This document shows, in pieces, positions 34,050 through 46,199 of a stretch of 64,000 nucleotides of DNA. The stretch is from Marasmius tenuissimus (Eukaryota; Basidiomycota; Agaricomycetes; Agaricales; Marasmiaceae). Each line of letters begins with the position of its first letter. Position 1 is the stretch's first letter. Below the pieces are notes generated by a model. It did not search any database. It was not told where the DNA came from and worked only from the letters and a program-made list of their open reading frames with translations. The position numbers were made by a program, and so were the translations under genes. The DNA is taken from positions 558,001 to 622,000 of the forward strand of contig JAQOTA010000042.1 in NCBI GenBank assembly GCA_029532415.1. The letters run 5' to 3'.

Positions 34050-36078
34050 TCACCTGCATGCAAGTCTATAAGCTTCTCAATTCTTTGATCGTGAGGATCG
34101 CCTATAGCAAGTATGGGAATATGTTGTAGATGAAAAGGAATGAGAAGTACACACCTTGTATTAACTCGGAATATCCATGATCTTGAGCATATTGCCTCCC
34201 ATTCGACTCGTAACCCTTGTTGCGCAAATGCCTATCAACGATCCTAAGATCGGAAGTCCACCAGAATGACCCAATGTGTGTTTCAACTTGCAGGTTGAGT
34301 ATCCCAGTGCCATATTTCCCCCAATCCTCCTTTGGAATTCTAAGTCTGCCTTCAGGGTCAGAGGTCCAGTAAAATAAGTCAGGCAAGGGAATACGTAGAC
34401 AGTACATTCCATTGATGTACTCGGCGGAGAGGGGTGGAACAAAGAGATAAACGGAGGAGCACCCGTCACGTGCGTGAGAAACACTGCCAGCAAGACAGAA
34501 TACTATTTCATCGACGAAGTCTGGGTGAGCAAGGAAATGTCAAATGGAGGTAGAGATGTGACGAGAATAGAAATTGTGGAACGACTCACGTATACAGAGG
34601 CCTGCCGTCGAGGAGTCATGCTGGGCGAGATAGGCTGCGCGGAGTCTGTCTCGGTCTCTCACGGGAATTCGCAATGAGAAGCGTAGGTTAACCCGAGTGT
34701 TGGGAGTTGTAATGGGTTCAAAGTCAACACGTGAATGAACTATACCATTCAGCAAAGAACTAGATGGGTGTATGTCGGCGCACCTTTTCTAGAATAATCC
34801 ACCTTTACATTGAAGCTGCGAGACTCAAAGTGCCACTCGGGAGGCGGGGCGGAAGGGAAGTGAGCAAGAACATCACTTGCCAGGTACTTGACAACACCAC
34901 CAAAGGTCAGAAGGCTGTGTGGTCCATAGTCTGACAGGTCATCCTTCCATGTTTTCCCCAAGGACACAGCGCAGTTCAACAGGCTACCAAAAGTGCGCTC
35001 GAGGTAGGCAGTGATGTCATCAACGTCGAGTTGGAGATGAGTTCCTTCCGGAAGTGGGGTGGGTGAAGTCAACGTAATCCTCCCATAGTTCGATGGTGGC
35101 ACTTGGGTCGTAGAGCCAAGACCCGGCGCTGAGATCGAATGTCCAGTCGGACCATTCCTCCGATACCTGGTGTGCTATATTTAGCCAGGCACTGCGAAAC
35201 GTCGCCAACTCACCGGAACCGCCAGAACTTCGTTGGCACGGAGGGCTTGAATTGCAAGTCGCTGAAGGTGCTGTCAGTGAGGTTTTGGTAGATAGATGTG
35301 GGTCCTACATGTGTATAGTCAAGGTAAGCGCCTACTTCGTCCATGGAATACCGACCATAAATCTCTAATCCATTGGCCAGCTCTGAATCCCAAGTCTGTC
35401 AGCCGATTCTGAGAATTGATCTAGCGAAAACTATTGTACCTCCATGCATGATAAAAGTCGGCATCTCCGATGCTACCAGTCCCAGTATGTGAGTCAGCCC
35501 CAGTGATCTGGACGCAACCGTTGAGATGATAGCCCGAAGATCTTACGTCAGATTGTGCACCACCTGTTGGTTGAGTATGCCTCATAGACTTGCTTCCACA
35601 ACTGAAGCTCCTTGTCATCTTCGATTCTAGTACAGGGTGGATGTGTACTTACTACGCCCAAGGTAAGCCTGTCCTTTTTGCCCACCGGCTCAAACTTGAT
35701 GACAGTAACCTTGCAGTCGTAGTTTGGGTAAATCACAGCAGTCTGAAGACTTTTGATGATCTCGACCCTTGAGTGCCGAAATGGATTTGAAGATTTTGCG
35801 ATGTCGATATTCATCTCGGTTGACCACACAAGCCCCTTTGGTAGCAAGTCGCCCTCGTAGATCTCTCGGTATCGAGTTTGCCTCGGCTGAAGTAGACGCA
35901 AGTTCAGCAACCCATTCGCAAATGATCTATGTTGTCAACGCACCATGAGCCGATTCTCATCTTCTTTGCATCTTCCAGTACGGCATTGGTTTATCGTCGT
36001 GACATTCCCACCAATATGTTGAAACTGTGGATTCCCGAGGAATACAAGACCTTGTGCATTGGGGAGGAAACCTGACAT
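34050..36078 (-). pseudogene. F1 family copy 'c' (several frameshifts)
   Basis: Exon 1 (35944-36078) is 135 nt and in frame (MSGFLPNAQGLVFLGNPQFQ, then HIGGNVTTINQC). Exon 2 (35653-35886) encodes 78 open codons and exon 3 (35564-35601) is 38 nt, as in the intact copy. Exon 4 (35440-35508) is 69 nt instead of 68 because of an extra C near 35460, which shifts the frame into exon 5. In exon 7 an extra base near 35050 and another indel near 34775 break the frame again. The 3' exon (34102-34407) retains FYWTSDPEGRLRIPKEDW and GSFWW. The acidic and basic tail found in copy 'b' is not seen. Confidence 0.75.
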
Positions 36079-39000
36079 GGTGGTCAAGGGAGAGGAACCG
36101 GGAGCAGAATTAGGACAACTTTTCTTACCTGTATATGTGAGGTCTCCTGCTGACGTTCCTCCAGCCTCGTGGCATACATGATCTGGTGGTGTGCCTAAAA
36201 CCCGCCAGTGAGCAGCATCAAGGCACACTCAATCTGATCCCCTTTATGTCCATCACCAATGTAGCCTGTACATTGCGCTGCGGGTACGATCATGAATTGG
36301 GGCCTCACCGCATGGATCGCGTGGTCCAAGGAGTCCCAACACGTCAAGATTTCAGATTGACCGTCCGATTGTGCTATAATACACCCAAAAAACACACAAA
36401 GATATAGGTATGCTTGGGGATACGCATGGATGAATGCTTGAGTTTTGATAGAGACACCGAAATTATAAACCATCTATTGCCCTGACGGGTAGCGAACACG
36501 TTGAATCGTCATGATCATTGATCATTTAATGGATCAAACGGACAAAAATAGCTATTGAAGACACACTAAGGACCTTGATTTCTGGTTGACCAATCCACCG
36601 GTTTTTCCTCAAATGCTTTTGGGCATCGATAGAAGTGAAGAAGCGCTATATCTGCGCAGGATGGATCGATCACTCAAGCTCTTTTCATACGTAGCGGAGC
36701 TCACCCATTGCCCTGGGTGCATTGACTTACTGGATTAATCCGCCCGCCACAGTGTGTCTGTGCACCACGTAGGAGTATTTGTTGCCGTCAGGGTATGCCA
36801 ACTGCCCGCGGAGGAACCATAAGTGTTCAGAGAGAGTTCTGGGAGGTACCGTAGATTATCCCAGCCCGAAGGCGAAGGTGGGGAGGGTAGCAAAGTGTTG
36901 ATACCCAGATGATACGTCGGGGCGGAGAGAAATATCATTTTGGGTTGCGAGGCGGTAAGTAGTGAGCCATCGCGGCCGCTTCATCTCCGAGAATACAACT
37001 TGTGATAGCGGGAGATTATGAAGGAACCGGTAAGATGAGACGTCGTTCATACGATCCATCTTCCTCGCTGATAGAGTCGATCTTTTCCCTTTGTCTGTTC
37101 TTCGATCGTTTGGCGGCTCAAACCTCGAATAAAAAGTCATCTATCATCATTTTTTACTTAAAAGCTGGAAATATCCGGTACGTTTGCCATTCATCATCGT
37201 CCTAATCACTGTACCCAAAGCGAGATGGCAGTTTTGAGGAGAAGTGAGTATAGCAAGGAAAAACATAGTAGTTTGAGGTCTGTAGACGAGAGATTGAAGT
37301 TGAAAGACGGACTTAGGTCGTATCTCGCGTTTCTGAAGTTACGGGAACATGGGGCGAACGTGTTTCCCGTCATAAATATTCGTAATCCCCGCCGATTTTC
37401 GACATGAGGTTTAGATCATCAGTTGTAAAAGTTGGGGCGGATAAGTCCAGTGCACCAGAAGTTGTAGGATTCGAATTCTCCTGACAAGCGAATTTCAGAG
37501 TCAATAAAAGGGTTTAAATCATCGAGTTTGGAGCGTATGTATGACTATAACTGGGATTATCATAATGAAAGGGAGCCATTGGGCCTTGAGAGTGGTTCCT
37601 CTAACCTTGACCTATTCGACAATGTGTAGATATGCTATTGCATTGAGTAGTGCGTGCGGACTCTCCTTCTTGATGGAGGTCCTTGACGTTCGGCTCGGGA
37701 TGTCTCGTTGCTGAGGATTAGGTGAATTAATATATGTTCATCTCATTTTCTTCCTCGTCGGAAATTACTATCTGCAACACCAAGTCAATGCAGTCTAGCA
37801 CTCATCCTCCGTTCCTTGTCTCCTCCTTCAGGATTCAGTAAACTGTCAAGCTCGCCTTCGAAGCCGGAAGCACATCAATGTTTCTCCAAATCGCATCAGC
37901 AACAGTGAGCATATTGATCGGATAGTGTGTTCCCTCTATCCACCCAGCCGTATAACGGTATAACCATTGCATCATTAACCGGTCTGATCATTTTCCAGCT
38001 ACGCTTAGCTGAAAGGTCAGCCACCTCTCTCTCCCTATTGGTCGGGCTTCCTACCGTTGAAGTTTTGGTCATTAATCCCTCGGCTGAAAATCCAACGGTA
38101 TGACGAAGCTGACAGAGATAATGCTCTATCCTTACCTTTTCACTATCAGTGCTTCGGGCGAGATTCAGTTCGGTAACTCTACCCGGCGCATACACCAAGA
38201 ACAATCCAGGATAAAACGAATCCACCCGTGCAATGGTACCTCTGACTGGCGAGTATCCTACATTGGGCTAGCGTTTGGGTTGAAGTAAGATCTAGAGGTG
38301 GGGTGGTCCCCGATTGTAAGGCCGCTGGTTTCCCAGAATACCACTCGTTCACTAGGGTTTCGACATATCCTGCAGCTCCCTAGTCGACACGAATCAATCT
38401 GTGCCATCTTGGTTGTATCCAGGGTTTGGGGAAGGGATTCTTGGATATTTTGGAATAGAGCGACAGCTTATACGTTCTTCTGTCTGTCTTTGGGGACTCG
38501 GAGTAATCTCCAGTATTGCTGGTTTATTGTTGCTACTGTATACGAGTGCAGACCCCAAGGATGGTGCAGACGGATAGGCAGCTTAAATTCGAGGTATCTC
38601 TGGTTGGTATGTGATCTGCTCAGTTTTTTCTTGTTGCCTACCTTCGTGATGTTTCAGTTCTTATCCTCCTTTCAGATATTCCTGGTGTTTCATTCGATAT
38701 CAGATATTGAAAGGCGTCTGTATAGGTCCAACAGTACTGTGTTTCAGTCCTGTTCACGAGATCCCACCACTCATTTTTGCTCCCGCAAGCCGTTCTAAAC
38801 TCTATCCTTTGTGATCCTCAGGTTACTGATGATCTTTTCCGCCTTGGCCACCCAAACGCTCGCGGATACTATTATGGCAGAAACTTACAGTTGAGCCATA
38901 TTTGCTATATATCACGTTTGGCAAGTTTCCATTCACTAAATTGCTTTGTGATCGATCTCTAGTAATCTACGTCTACAGCGTTTTGCAAGCCATGAAATCT

Positions 39001-39239
39001 GTACGGTTTTAGCCCTACATGTATATTGGTACCCCACCCCTACCGCTATTGAGGACCATCTATGGTGTGCTGAAGAACAAAAGACGCGGGAGGGAACCAT
39101 CTCCCGGAGTCCGCTTCAGAGCTCGCATGTTGATTGTGACGGTTTCAGAGCTAGGGCGAGTTATGGTACCTCTGAGCATCATCCAGTGAGACCTTGACAT
39201 TGGGATCTCGGCAAGAATTTCATCGGAACGGCGTCGCTA
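36079..39239. other. No convincing gene
   Basis: The first 150 bases carry the F1-type upstream flank with its ACATATAC element. The rest holds unsupported frames: 36195-36473 minus, 36735-37140 minus, 37896-38225 minus and 38298-38798 plus. The last is 166 codons with a hydrophobic C-terminal half. None has a paralogue or known motif. Confidence 0.25.
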
Positions 39240-42200
39240 GAGGAGGTTTTCATTCGATCTGTGCCGGGTAACCTTGTGCTCGCTACTTACAACCCCGTCA
39301 ATAACATCTCCCCAAGATCGATATACCAACGCCTCGGTAACCTATCCGATAGACATGCTTCTAGTCTCGCAGAACGGTCTAAAGGAACAGGCAACGGAAA
39401 CCACAAAACGAACGTGATTGCGACAGTTTTAATAATTGGGGTGACGTTCCCTACCACACCATCCGATTCGGCATTGACAGTCGGATTTGCATCGGCTTGA
39501 CTATCAAATACCAATTTGCTATGGCAGGGAGAATATTATTTGGTCTCTCGACAACAAAACCAATTAGAGTAGGGTTGAGTACTTGATAAACACGCTGGAT
39601 GGAGAACTTCCTGCCCTGATGGGTGTTTCCTTTTTGGAATCATGTTGGTCGTCCGCTCAAGGGGAACCCATAAGGGTACTGTGCTCAAATATGCTCTACA
39701 CCGGGCCTATCTAAATTCACGTTCACGTACATTTCGCGGTACGTGAGGTACGTGAATCGGTACGTGAATGTACGTGAATTTGGCATTTTGATACGCGAGG
39801 TACGTGAATTGATGGCAGAGCATAGCCACACTTTCTGGGAGCCAGGAGACATAGCCACCTTCACCCGATAACTTGAATATCTGCCTCCTGTGCGCAGTCT
39901 TTTGCCTCACCTAGTTTATTAAGCTATATATGAAGTGTATCATATAGATCCAATGATTTGGATTGAGTTTTCGGCCCCGCAAACTTCTGGGTGCGTTGTA
40001 GCGGCCTTTCCCCCAATAGAAAGACATGGGTCAAGCACTTGAACTGATGATTGTAATCATAGCCTGTTTCTACGACGGTCATTACAGCCTGCTAAGTGAT
40101 CTGAGTCCGTCATATGGGCAGGAATAGTGAAGCGGGACAGGGGACATGTCCAAGACCACAACCTCCTCCAGATCTGGTTGGATTCTCACGGTCGCTGCCA
40201 CTCAACGAGCTTTCTTAGGCTAGCTCATCTGAATGGAAAATACACAGATTTGAAACAAGTGTTGAGGAGGTTTTGGTCAAAATTTGACAGCAATCCTGAA
40301 GTCTCAGCCATGGTAACCATAGCATGCCCTCAGAGGAGAATCTCATCAAGCTCGGTTGCGCAGAAGAGTGGGCGGTCGAGGAATGAGTGGCTTTCGCAGT
40401 CACTCGATACACATAACAGTCAAAGTCGTCAATAAGTGCATCTGAGGTTATGAACGTGAGTGAACGTGAGGTACTCGAAAGTGTACGCAACGAACGTGAA
40501 AATGAACGTGAGGTACGTGAATTTAGACACCTGGTATGTAAATTTAGATACCTGGTACGTGAATTTAGCCATTAGGTACGTGAGTTAGAACGTGAAGTAC
40601 GTGACTCCCAATAAGACTTAGGTGAGCTCTAGTGTAGGGATTGAGAAGCAGCAACAGGTCACAACTCCCACAAATGTGGTCTCGGTAGGTGGCTGATGTG
40701 GTCCAGCACATTGTCACTCGTGCAATATGAAGTCAATGTTGGTCCATAATTACCATCATTGAATTCACTATCCTATTACTATCATTCATAGATCTCAAGG
40801 AAGGCTCCCAAATCAGAATTGACAAAGGTGAGGCTCAACCGGGCGGAGGGACTGAGTGAACTTGGGATTCTCAGTCTTTGCTGCTATCCCGCGAGGTCCA
40901 TGATAAGGGCGGCAAATTTCTGCTTGACAAGTAGCTGGAATGAGTGCCAAAGTACCCTCCATAAAACCCAGGAACTCAAATGCTGACTGGTGAAAATAAA
41001 CATGGAGAATGCGAACCTAGACCTGACTTAGAGTAAGTGGACTACGATCCATGTTGCAGTCTAGCAGCCAAACAACACCAAGTTTAATATGGCACCAAGA
41101 TAACAATCAAAAGTAGAGTATAATTGTCTATATTTCTCCTTGGGTTCATGAAATACCTTTCCAGATGTTGGAACACTACTTAGGTACTCAATACGGGTAG
41201 ATGAGCATGACCTCGATCGACACGGATATTACTACTAACTTACCATGATCGATAATAACCGAAAATTGATCAGAACCCGGGCTGCACGGGAGGCTCGTAT
41301 TTTGTTATATCAGTTGGGAGTGTCTGAGATAGCCCAAGGGTTGTATTAAGCATGGTCAAGTTTCACAGAATGATATGTGGAGGCTGTGGCTGTGCCCATC
41401 ATGAACGTGAATTGGTACGTGACGGTACGTGAATTGTACGTGACTGTACGCGACACGGTACGTGAATTTAGCATGCCCCCTCTACACCGGTACTCAAAAC
41501 GGTGGTAGCTGGAGGAACCATGGTAGCATAATTATGATGGGACATTTTTGGAGACGAGTGGCGTACACGCGTTGATATGTTGTGATTGTAACAGTACTTG
41601 TACCATCAATGTGACACTGCTTGTTTGAGCCTCCTTCACCTGGTATTAGCATCACTCGTCTTTCTCTCAATTCTGTGTTCGATTAGCGCGATCATAGCTT
41701 TATGTGACCTTCTCAATGGTGTCCGGATGACTTCACCCGAGAAACGAAACGAGAGTTAATCCGCAAAGAAACCCTAGGCATCGTATATGTTCAAGCCACC
41801 GTACCTCTGTGTATACGTACTAAGAAATGATAATGACCGAGTCAGCGGTGGGCGTCCTGCTCAATGCCTGCAATAAGTTGGAACATTGGTTATGGGTGTG
41901 AATGAGACTAAAGGGTTCGGAAACGCCGAGATATCCCGTTTTGGTGTATCTGTCTATCGGCTGCAGTCTTCTGTGTTAGAACCCACATTCAAAGAACATC
42001 TAGAGGAAGATTGGGGTAGAAATTCAAATTTCGGGCTGCAAGTATCTAAAGATGAGTAAGTAATCGGGATATTTCACGCTGTGGTCCATGGCGAAGGTGT
42101 TGGAAGGGCGACAAGGTAAGGGAACAGGAAACTCCCAGATATACGCCCAAAATCATGCGTCGGCCCATTCACGGGAATTCGTACTATGAGTTTCAGGTCG

Positions 42201-42520
42201 TCAGACTTGTAGTGAGCACTGGTGGGAGCAATGGTTCGTCTATTGGAAGAGCCACCTGATATTTGCAATGAAGAATCCCGTTCAATGTTAGCTCACCCTG
42301 AAATTTCGCATTTTTTTTCACTGTCCAAAAGTCTCTAGTCGGCAGAAAAGGTATAGCCGTAATACTGCTAGATGAAGGTTTGTATCGGGCAACTTACGTG
42401 CAGGTATGTGGGGATATCGTCTCGTCTATAATCCGCGAATCATGAACTAGATTGTTCTGGTATCAGGTATAACAAAGAAGCCGGTTAAGCGGAAAGTGAT
42501 GGGGAGATTGGGCCTGGACA
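39240..42520. repeat. Duplicated block, copy 2 (interrupted by a hAT-like element)
   Basis: Direct duplicate of 10081-11560. The flanks of the 39702-41479 insertion join to give the same order as copy 1. A minus-strand frame at 42074-42268 encodes a hydrophilic tail (SGGSSNRRTIAPTSAHYKSD) that resembles a membrane-protein C-terminus; copy 1 has a broken version near 11200. Confidence 0.5.
39702..41479. mobile_element. Non-autonomous hAT-like element with TACGTGAA subterminal repeats
   Basis: The 8-bp direct repeat CTCTACAC flanks the element (39694-39701 and 41480-41487) and fits the hAT target pattern nTnnnnAn. The termini are inverted: GGGCCTATCTAAATTCACGT at the left and GGGGCATGCTAAATTCACGT at the right. 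Both subterminal regions (39715-39812 and 41400-41470) and an internal patch (40440-40600) are packed with TACGTGAA or its complement, as expected for transposase-binding repeats. The duplicate block at about 10475-10495 lacks the insert. Interior frames (40127-40435 plus, 40215-40490 minus) are not recognised as hAT transposase. Confidence 0.8.
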
Positions 42521-42527
42521 TGAGATT

Positions 42528-43239
42528 TCATAGCGTAAAGGTAGCAGGAAGGTATATGCTCTTCCGAGCCGCCAGTGTCACAGGATAGGTTAATGCATGG
42601 CTATTGCGACCGGCGGGCTTAGGGAAAGATGGTTGAGAATAACATGGAGTTGGAGAGAAGTGGCCAAGTTGCTGCCCGAACCCAGAGTGGATAGGGCAGC
42701 AGGGCCAAATATTCAGGTTCATCAAAACGCTCGCAGAGTTACTTGGGGGAAATGAGAGTGGAACTAATGAATGAAGGGATAGAGTAATCACCGCGAGACT
42801 GCTGGTATCGCGTCGAGGGATGTATGCAAAGTCATTACCACAGGTCAAGAAAAGGCAGAAGGAATTGACCGATACATGAAAGGGAAACAGCGAATGATGC
42901 GTATTTGGGCACGTGGCAGAGTTGATAGAGCGAGAGGAGAGGGCGAGAGATTGATGTCGGCGACGCAGAACAGTAAGGAGCGGATGCATTGAAGGTGTAG
43001 GTTTATGTTGTTCAAAGAACTTTCTTCTTCCACTTGACCTCGAATGGGGGTTCAATGAAAGCCAATTAGCAACCAACGTGTTGACGCGAAAGAGAGTGTG
43101 TCAGATTGAGCTTCCACGTTAGGAAGCTCAGCAACAAAAGCGCACTGGCAAACCAGAACCATGCCCTCCCAAATCCATCTCTTGATAACTGATTGGTCTC
43201 GTTTGCTCGCCAGCCACGATATATTGCCCGCTAGCAGCC
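42528..43239 (-). pseudogene. R2 family copy, N-terminal part
   Basis: Near 43150-43200 the minus strand encodes SVIKRWIWEGMVLV, aligning with IKRWNLEGFRVSV of R2 copy B. The rest of the minus-strand frame to 42528 is open for 182 codons, but it lacks the other R2 blocks and looks shifted. It sits directly left of the R2-type upstream flank (43240-43500), as in copy B. Confidence 0.35.
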
Positions 43240-45333
43240 GATTACTTGAGCAAAAGCATCAAGAAGCGATTTGAACGCCACTCGCCAAGGGGAGTCGGAA
43301 TAGGGCAGGAAACAGTTATAGAGGAAGAGATCATGGAGGCGAACAAGACAGAGAGGGCTGTTGTGCCGGAACCTAGCTCAGGCGATGTGCCAACGGAGCG
43401 GAGATACTTTAGGCCGGTTGATCGACGAATTGCACGTGTTTCTTCCATCTTCACAACTTCCAACGCTCACCCCAGTGTTCATCTCAGTCCAACACAGCTC
43501 CTCACGTCTCAGCCACTTCACCCGCGTATCAACTAGTGTCGGTTTATTCAACAGTCAACTTGTGAGTCTTTTCGACCTGAAATTGACCGAACTTCTACTA
43601 TCTCCCCAGTAGGCTCGTTCCCCACTGGAAAGCAGCTTGAAGTATTAGGCCCCGAGTTTGGGGCTTGTATTTTTTTTTAAAATCAAGAGATGAGGCTGCA
43701 TTTGGCGATTTATGCGGCTTCAGGTACGTTTTGCGATTCAACATTCTCGATAAGTTGACGGTACTGGCCTCCGCTACAGTACCTTAACATCGCCTTGTGA
43801 GCTTCATAATAGTCTACACAGTGCAGATGAACGTTGTTCGAGGTTCGGGTTCCCAAATATTATTGTCCGTGAAATGTCTTTCGCATTATTTACGACCTAT
43901 TTTGGAAATTTAGACATAGCTCAGCGAACGTTTAAGCCCATATTTCTTCCCTGTAGTATTTTAGGGAGGATGCGTGCTCATGAGGCTCTGCTGAACATGT
44001 CCTCGCTCAACGCCGACCTCTTCTCAATCTCAACGTCACGACCAGCATAAAAGACTGGTGTGTTGCACTGAAATATTTTTCTCGACACAATTCATACGTT
44101 AGCTATTGATAGGATCAATTTCAGCCGTGACTCCCAATGACCGACTGTATCTGGAGCCGCCGTCCCAGGCTCAGCCATGGTGGCCGTTAGACCTAGTCGT
44201 TCTGAAGTCAGATCCTCATATCTTGAACAAACACCGATCTGTATGTCTACTCAAGGTACTCAAGGTCTAGCGATGTTGACGGCTTGTATCGTAGTCTTTC
44301 CCCCCTCAGTACAACAACAACAGCATTGGCAATCCCGTGATCTCGCAAATTTAATCAGAAAGCTCGACTCATCAATTCCTTGGGTCTGATCAACACAGTT
44401 TCGGCCGCCATGATGTTGTGGATGTTCTATGGTGCGTGTATTATTCTCCTCCACTGTCAACACCATGCTCAGCTAGTGTAGGTTTATCCTCTGTATAATA
44501 ATGTACCTCAAGGAAAAGGAGAGAAAAGCGCCGTCATCTTCCGTTGCCCCTGATTTACTGCGCTACACGCAGTCGCTCATGGTTCTATCGCGGCATTCAG
44601 CTTATACAGAGTCCTCGATCCATGCTCAAAAATTCCCTCTAACAACATCTAAGCATAGCCATAAATGTCAAGAACAAACGGGGTGAGCTAGCCCAGTCGA
44701 GAGCAGGCAAATATGGTACGTGTGGTATTGCTATGCTTCTACGTCCCAGTTGATCGGAACTTTCGTTAGTATACAACCACCGTCATCAGCCAATAGCAAT
44801 CATCCACGGCGCTTGCCATCATCATGACCTTGCATTTCAAGGTCCTCAGGGATGCTTGATTGATACCCGTAACACAAATTTAAACTCAAGCGGCACGCAA
44901 GGCACACGATCGTATCGATCTACATCATGTACCTCGAGATATTGGTGGTTCATACGCATCCCGTGCTAGCATTCAGCTGACTCTTTACTGGTCTAGAGTG
45001 TCCAATGTGGATACTGCACTGTGTAGAACCAGACAGAATCGAGTAACCCTCCTTGCCGATGAGTTAATTGTTCGTGATATCTCTCTCTTGTTGCTTTAGT
45101 CTAGCCATGCTCATATGATCTTTTGAATATGTGAACGCCACGGCTTAATCCTCCACCATATCCTTGTTGTTCCTCAGCACCCAATAGTGCTCATGGGGCA
45201 GCCTACCGAACCATTCATTGTCCGCCTCAATAACGCTCACTGGTTACACCAGATGCTTAGGTGTGCTATTCCGTTGAAGTCGTTTTCCGTGCTGATCAAG
45301 GACCTTCAGGAATACTAATAACAACCCAGAGTA
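43240..45333. repeat. Segmental duplication, partner of 18961-22540
   Basis: Direct, diverged duplicate. Relative to the first copy it lacks the 1252-bp CACTG element; the empty site is near 44205-44215. Remnant plus-strand peptide strings (LANLIRKLDSS, YLKEKERKAP) mirror the first copy. Confidence 0.6.
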
Positions 45334-45621
45334 CTGTACCATTTCGAGATGTTCGACACAGGGTGTGACATGTGACAAAAATCTCCATTTCAACTTTTGG
45401 ACACTGAGCTTGGTCTGGTGTGACTGAGAAAATAATTACGACATAAATTAGCTGAGAATGCTGTTTTTGGAAGGGTTTTTGACGCAGTTTGAGGTGACAG
45501 GAAGTCCGGACCACCGAAAATTTTCGACACATTAGCCTGAGACCTGTGACCGAGTGTGACATTTCGACAAAATGGGGTCCCCTGTGACCTGTGACGTGTC
45601 GAACATCTCGAAATGGTACAG
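45334..45621. mobile_element. MITE with perfect 26-bp TIRs, TA target
   Basis: Perfect inverted ends start CTGTACCATTTCGAGATGTT and continue CGACAC. TA lies at 45332-45333 and 45622-45623. The duplicate at about 22550 has a single TA at this position (CAGAGTATCCCG), an exact empty site. The 288-bp element has no coding capacity. The GTGTGACA string recurs inside. Confidence 0.85.
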
Positions 45622-45745
45622 TACGCCGTGATGTTTCAAGTCGTGTTGGAGGGAATTGGTTAGAGGGAAATTGCGATGGTCTCCTATTCAACGCTCTCGG
45701 ATAGATACCTCAATTATATCTCATCCTCTCGTGTATATCGACGAC

Positions 45746-46015
45746 CTACGATGTGCCGTTATTGATCATGTGTGTTGTCGCTATGCCGACACCGAGTGCT
45801 TTCATTTTCGTCGGTAATTTAGAGGGGAATGGAAGCACTCGACTAAACCTCGTGTACTCTACTAGCCCGTGAGGAGTGTTTGGAACCACCGAGCCACAAC
45901 TAGCCATGATGTGTTGCTCGTCCTCCTCGTAGACCATCCTCTGAACGGCCATAGTGGTGGGTTCTTCAGCTACAACTCGTAGCTGCTGCGCACGCGCTGT
46001 CGAGAAAGCAGCCAC
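45746..46015 (-). CDS. Short conserved ORF, duplicate of 22699-22887
   Basis: A 90-codon open frame whose second half (MAVQRMVYEEDEQHIMASCG...) is conserved with the first copy, including the stop. It lies just downstream of broken F1 copy 'd', the same relative position as in the first block. No homologue is recognised. Confidence 0.3.
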   Translation of the reverse strand: MAAFSTARAQQLRVVAEEPTTMAVQRMVYEEDEQHIMASCGSVVPNTPHGLVEYTRFSRVLPFPSKLPTKMKALGVGIATTHMINNGTS

Positions 46016-46199
46016 TGACGTTCAGTTCGAGCCGTATCGTCCCCTGTAAAATGAATTAAACGTCTTTAAAAATCATACAAATAGCGGTTTGAGAGGAAAC
46101 AAGAGCAAATACACATTTGTATTCTTCAAGTCCTGAGTATCAACTAGATCCCATCCATCCGAAACGTCAATGGGGCTCTCCGAGCTCGTAATCTCGCAT

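Noticed and set aside
37460..37495. GGATTCGAATTCTCC resembling a tRNA T arm
   Set aside because: No matching acceptor stem or D arm lies upstream.
38298..38798. 166-codon plus-strand open frame with a hydrophobic C-terminal half
   Set aside because: No homologue, paralogue or codon evidence; frames of this length arise by chance in low-stop sequence, and there is no splice model.
40127..40490. Transposase gene inside the hAT-like element
   Set aside because: Frames on either strand are about 90-100 codons and show none of the hAT landmarks (RW motif region, dimerisation tail), so the element is treated as non-autonomous.
42528..43076. 182-codon minus-strand open frame as an intact gene
   Set aside because: Only the upstream end aligns with R2; the remaining frame shares nothing with other R2 exons and is probably a chance frame in a decayed copy.
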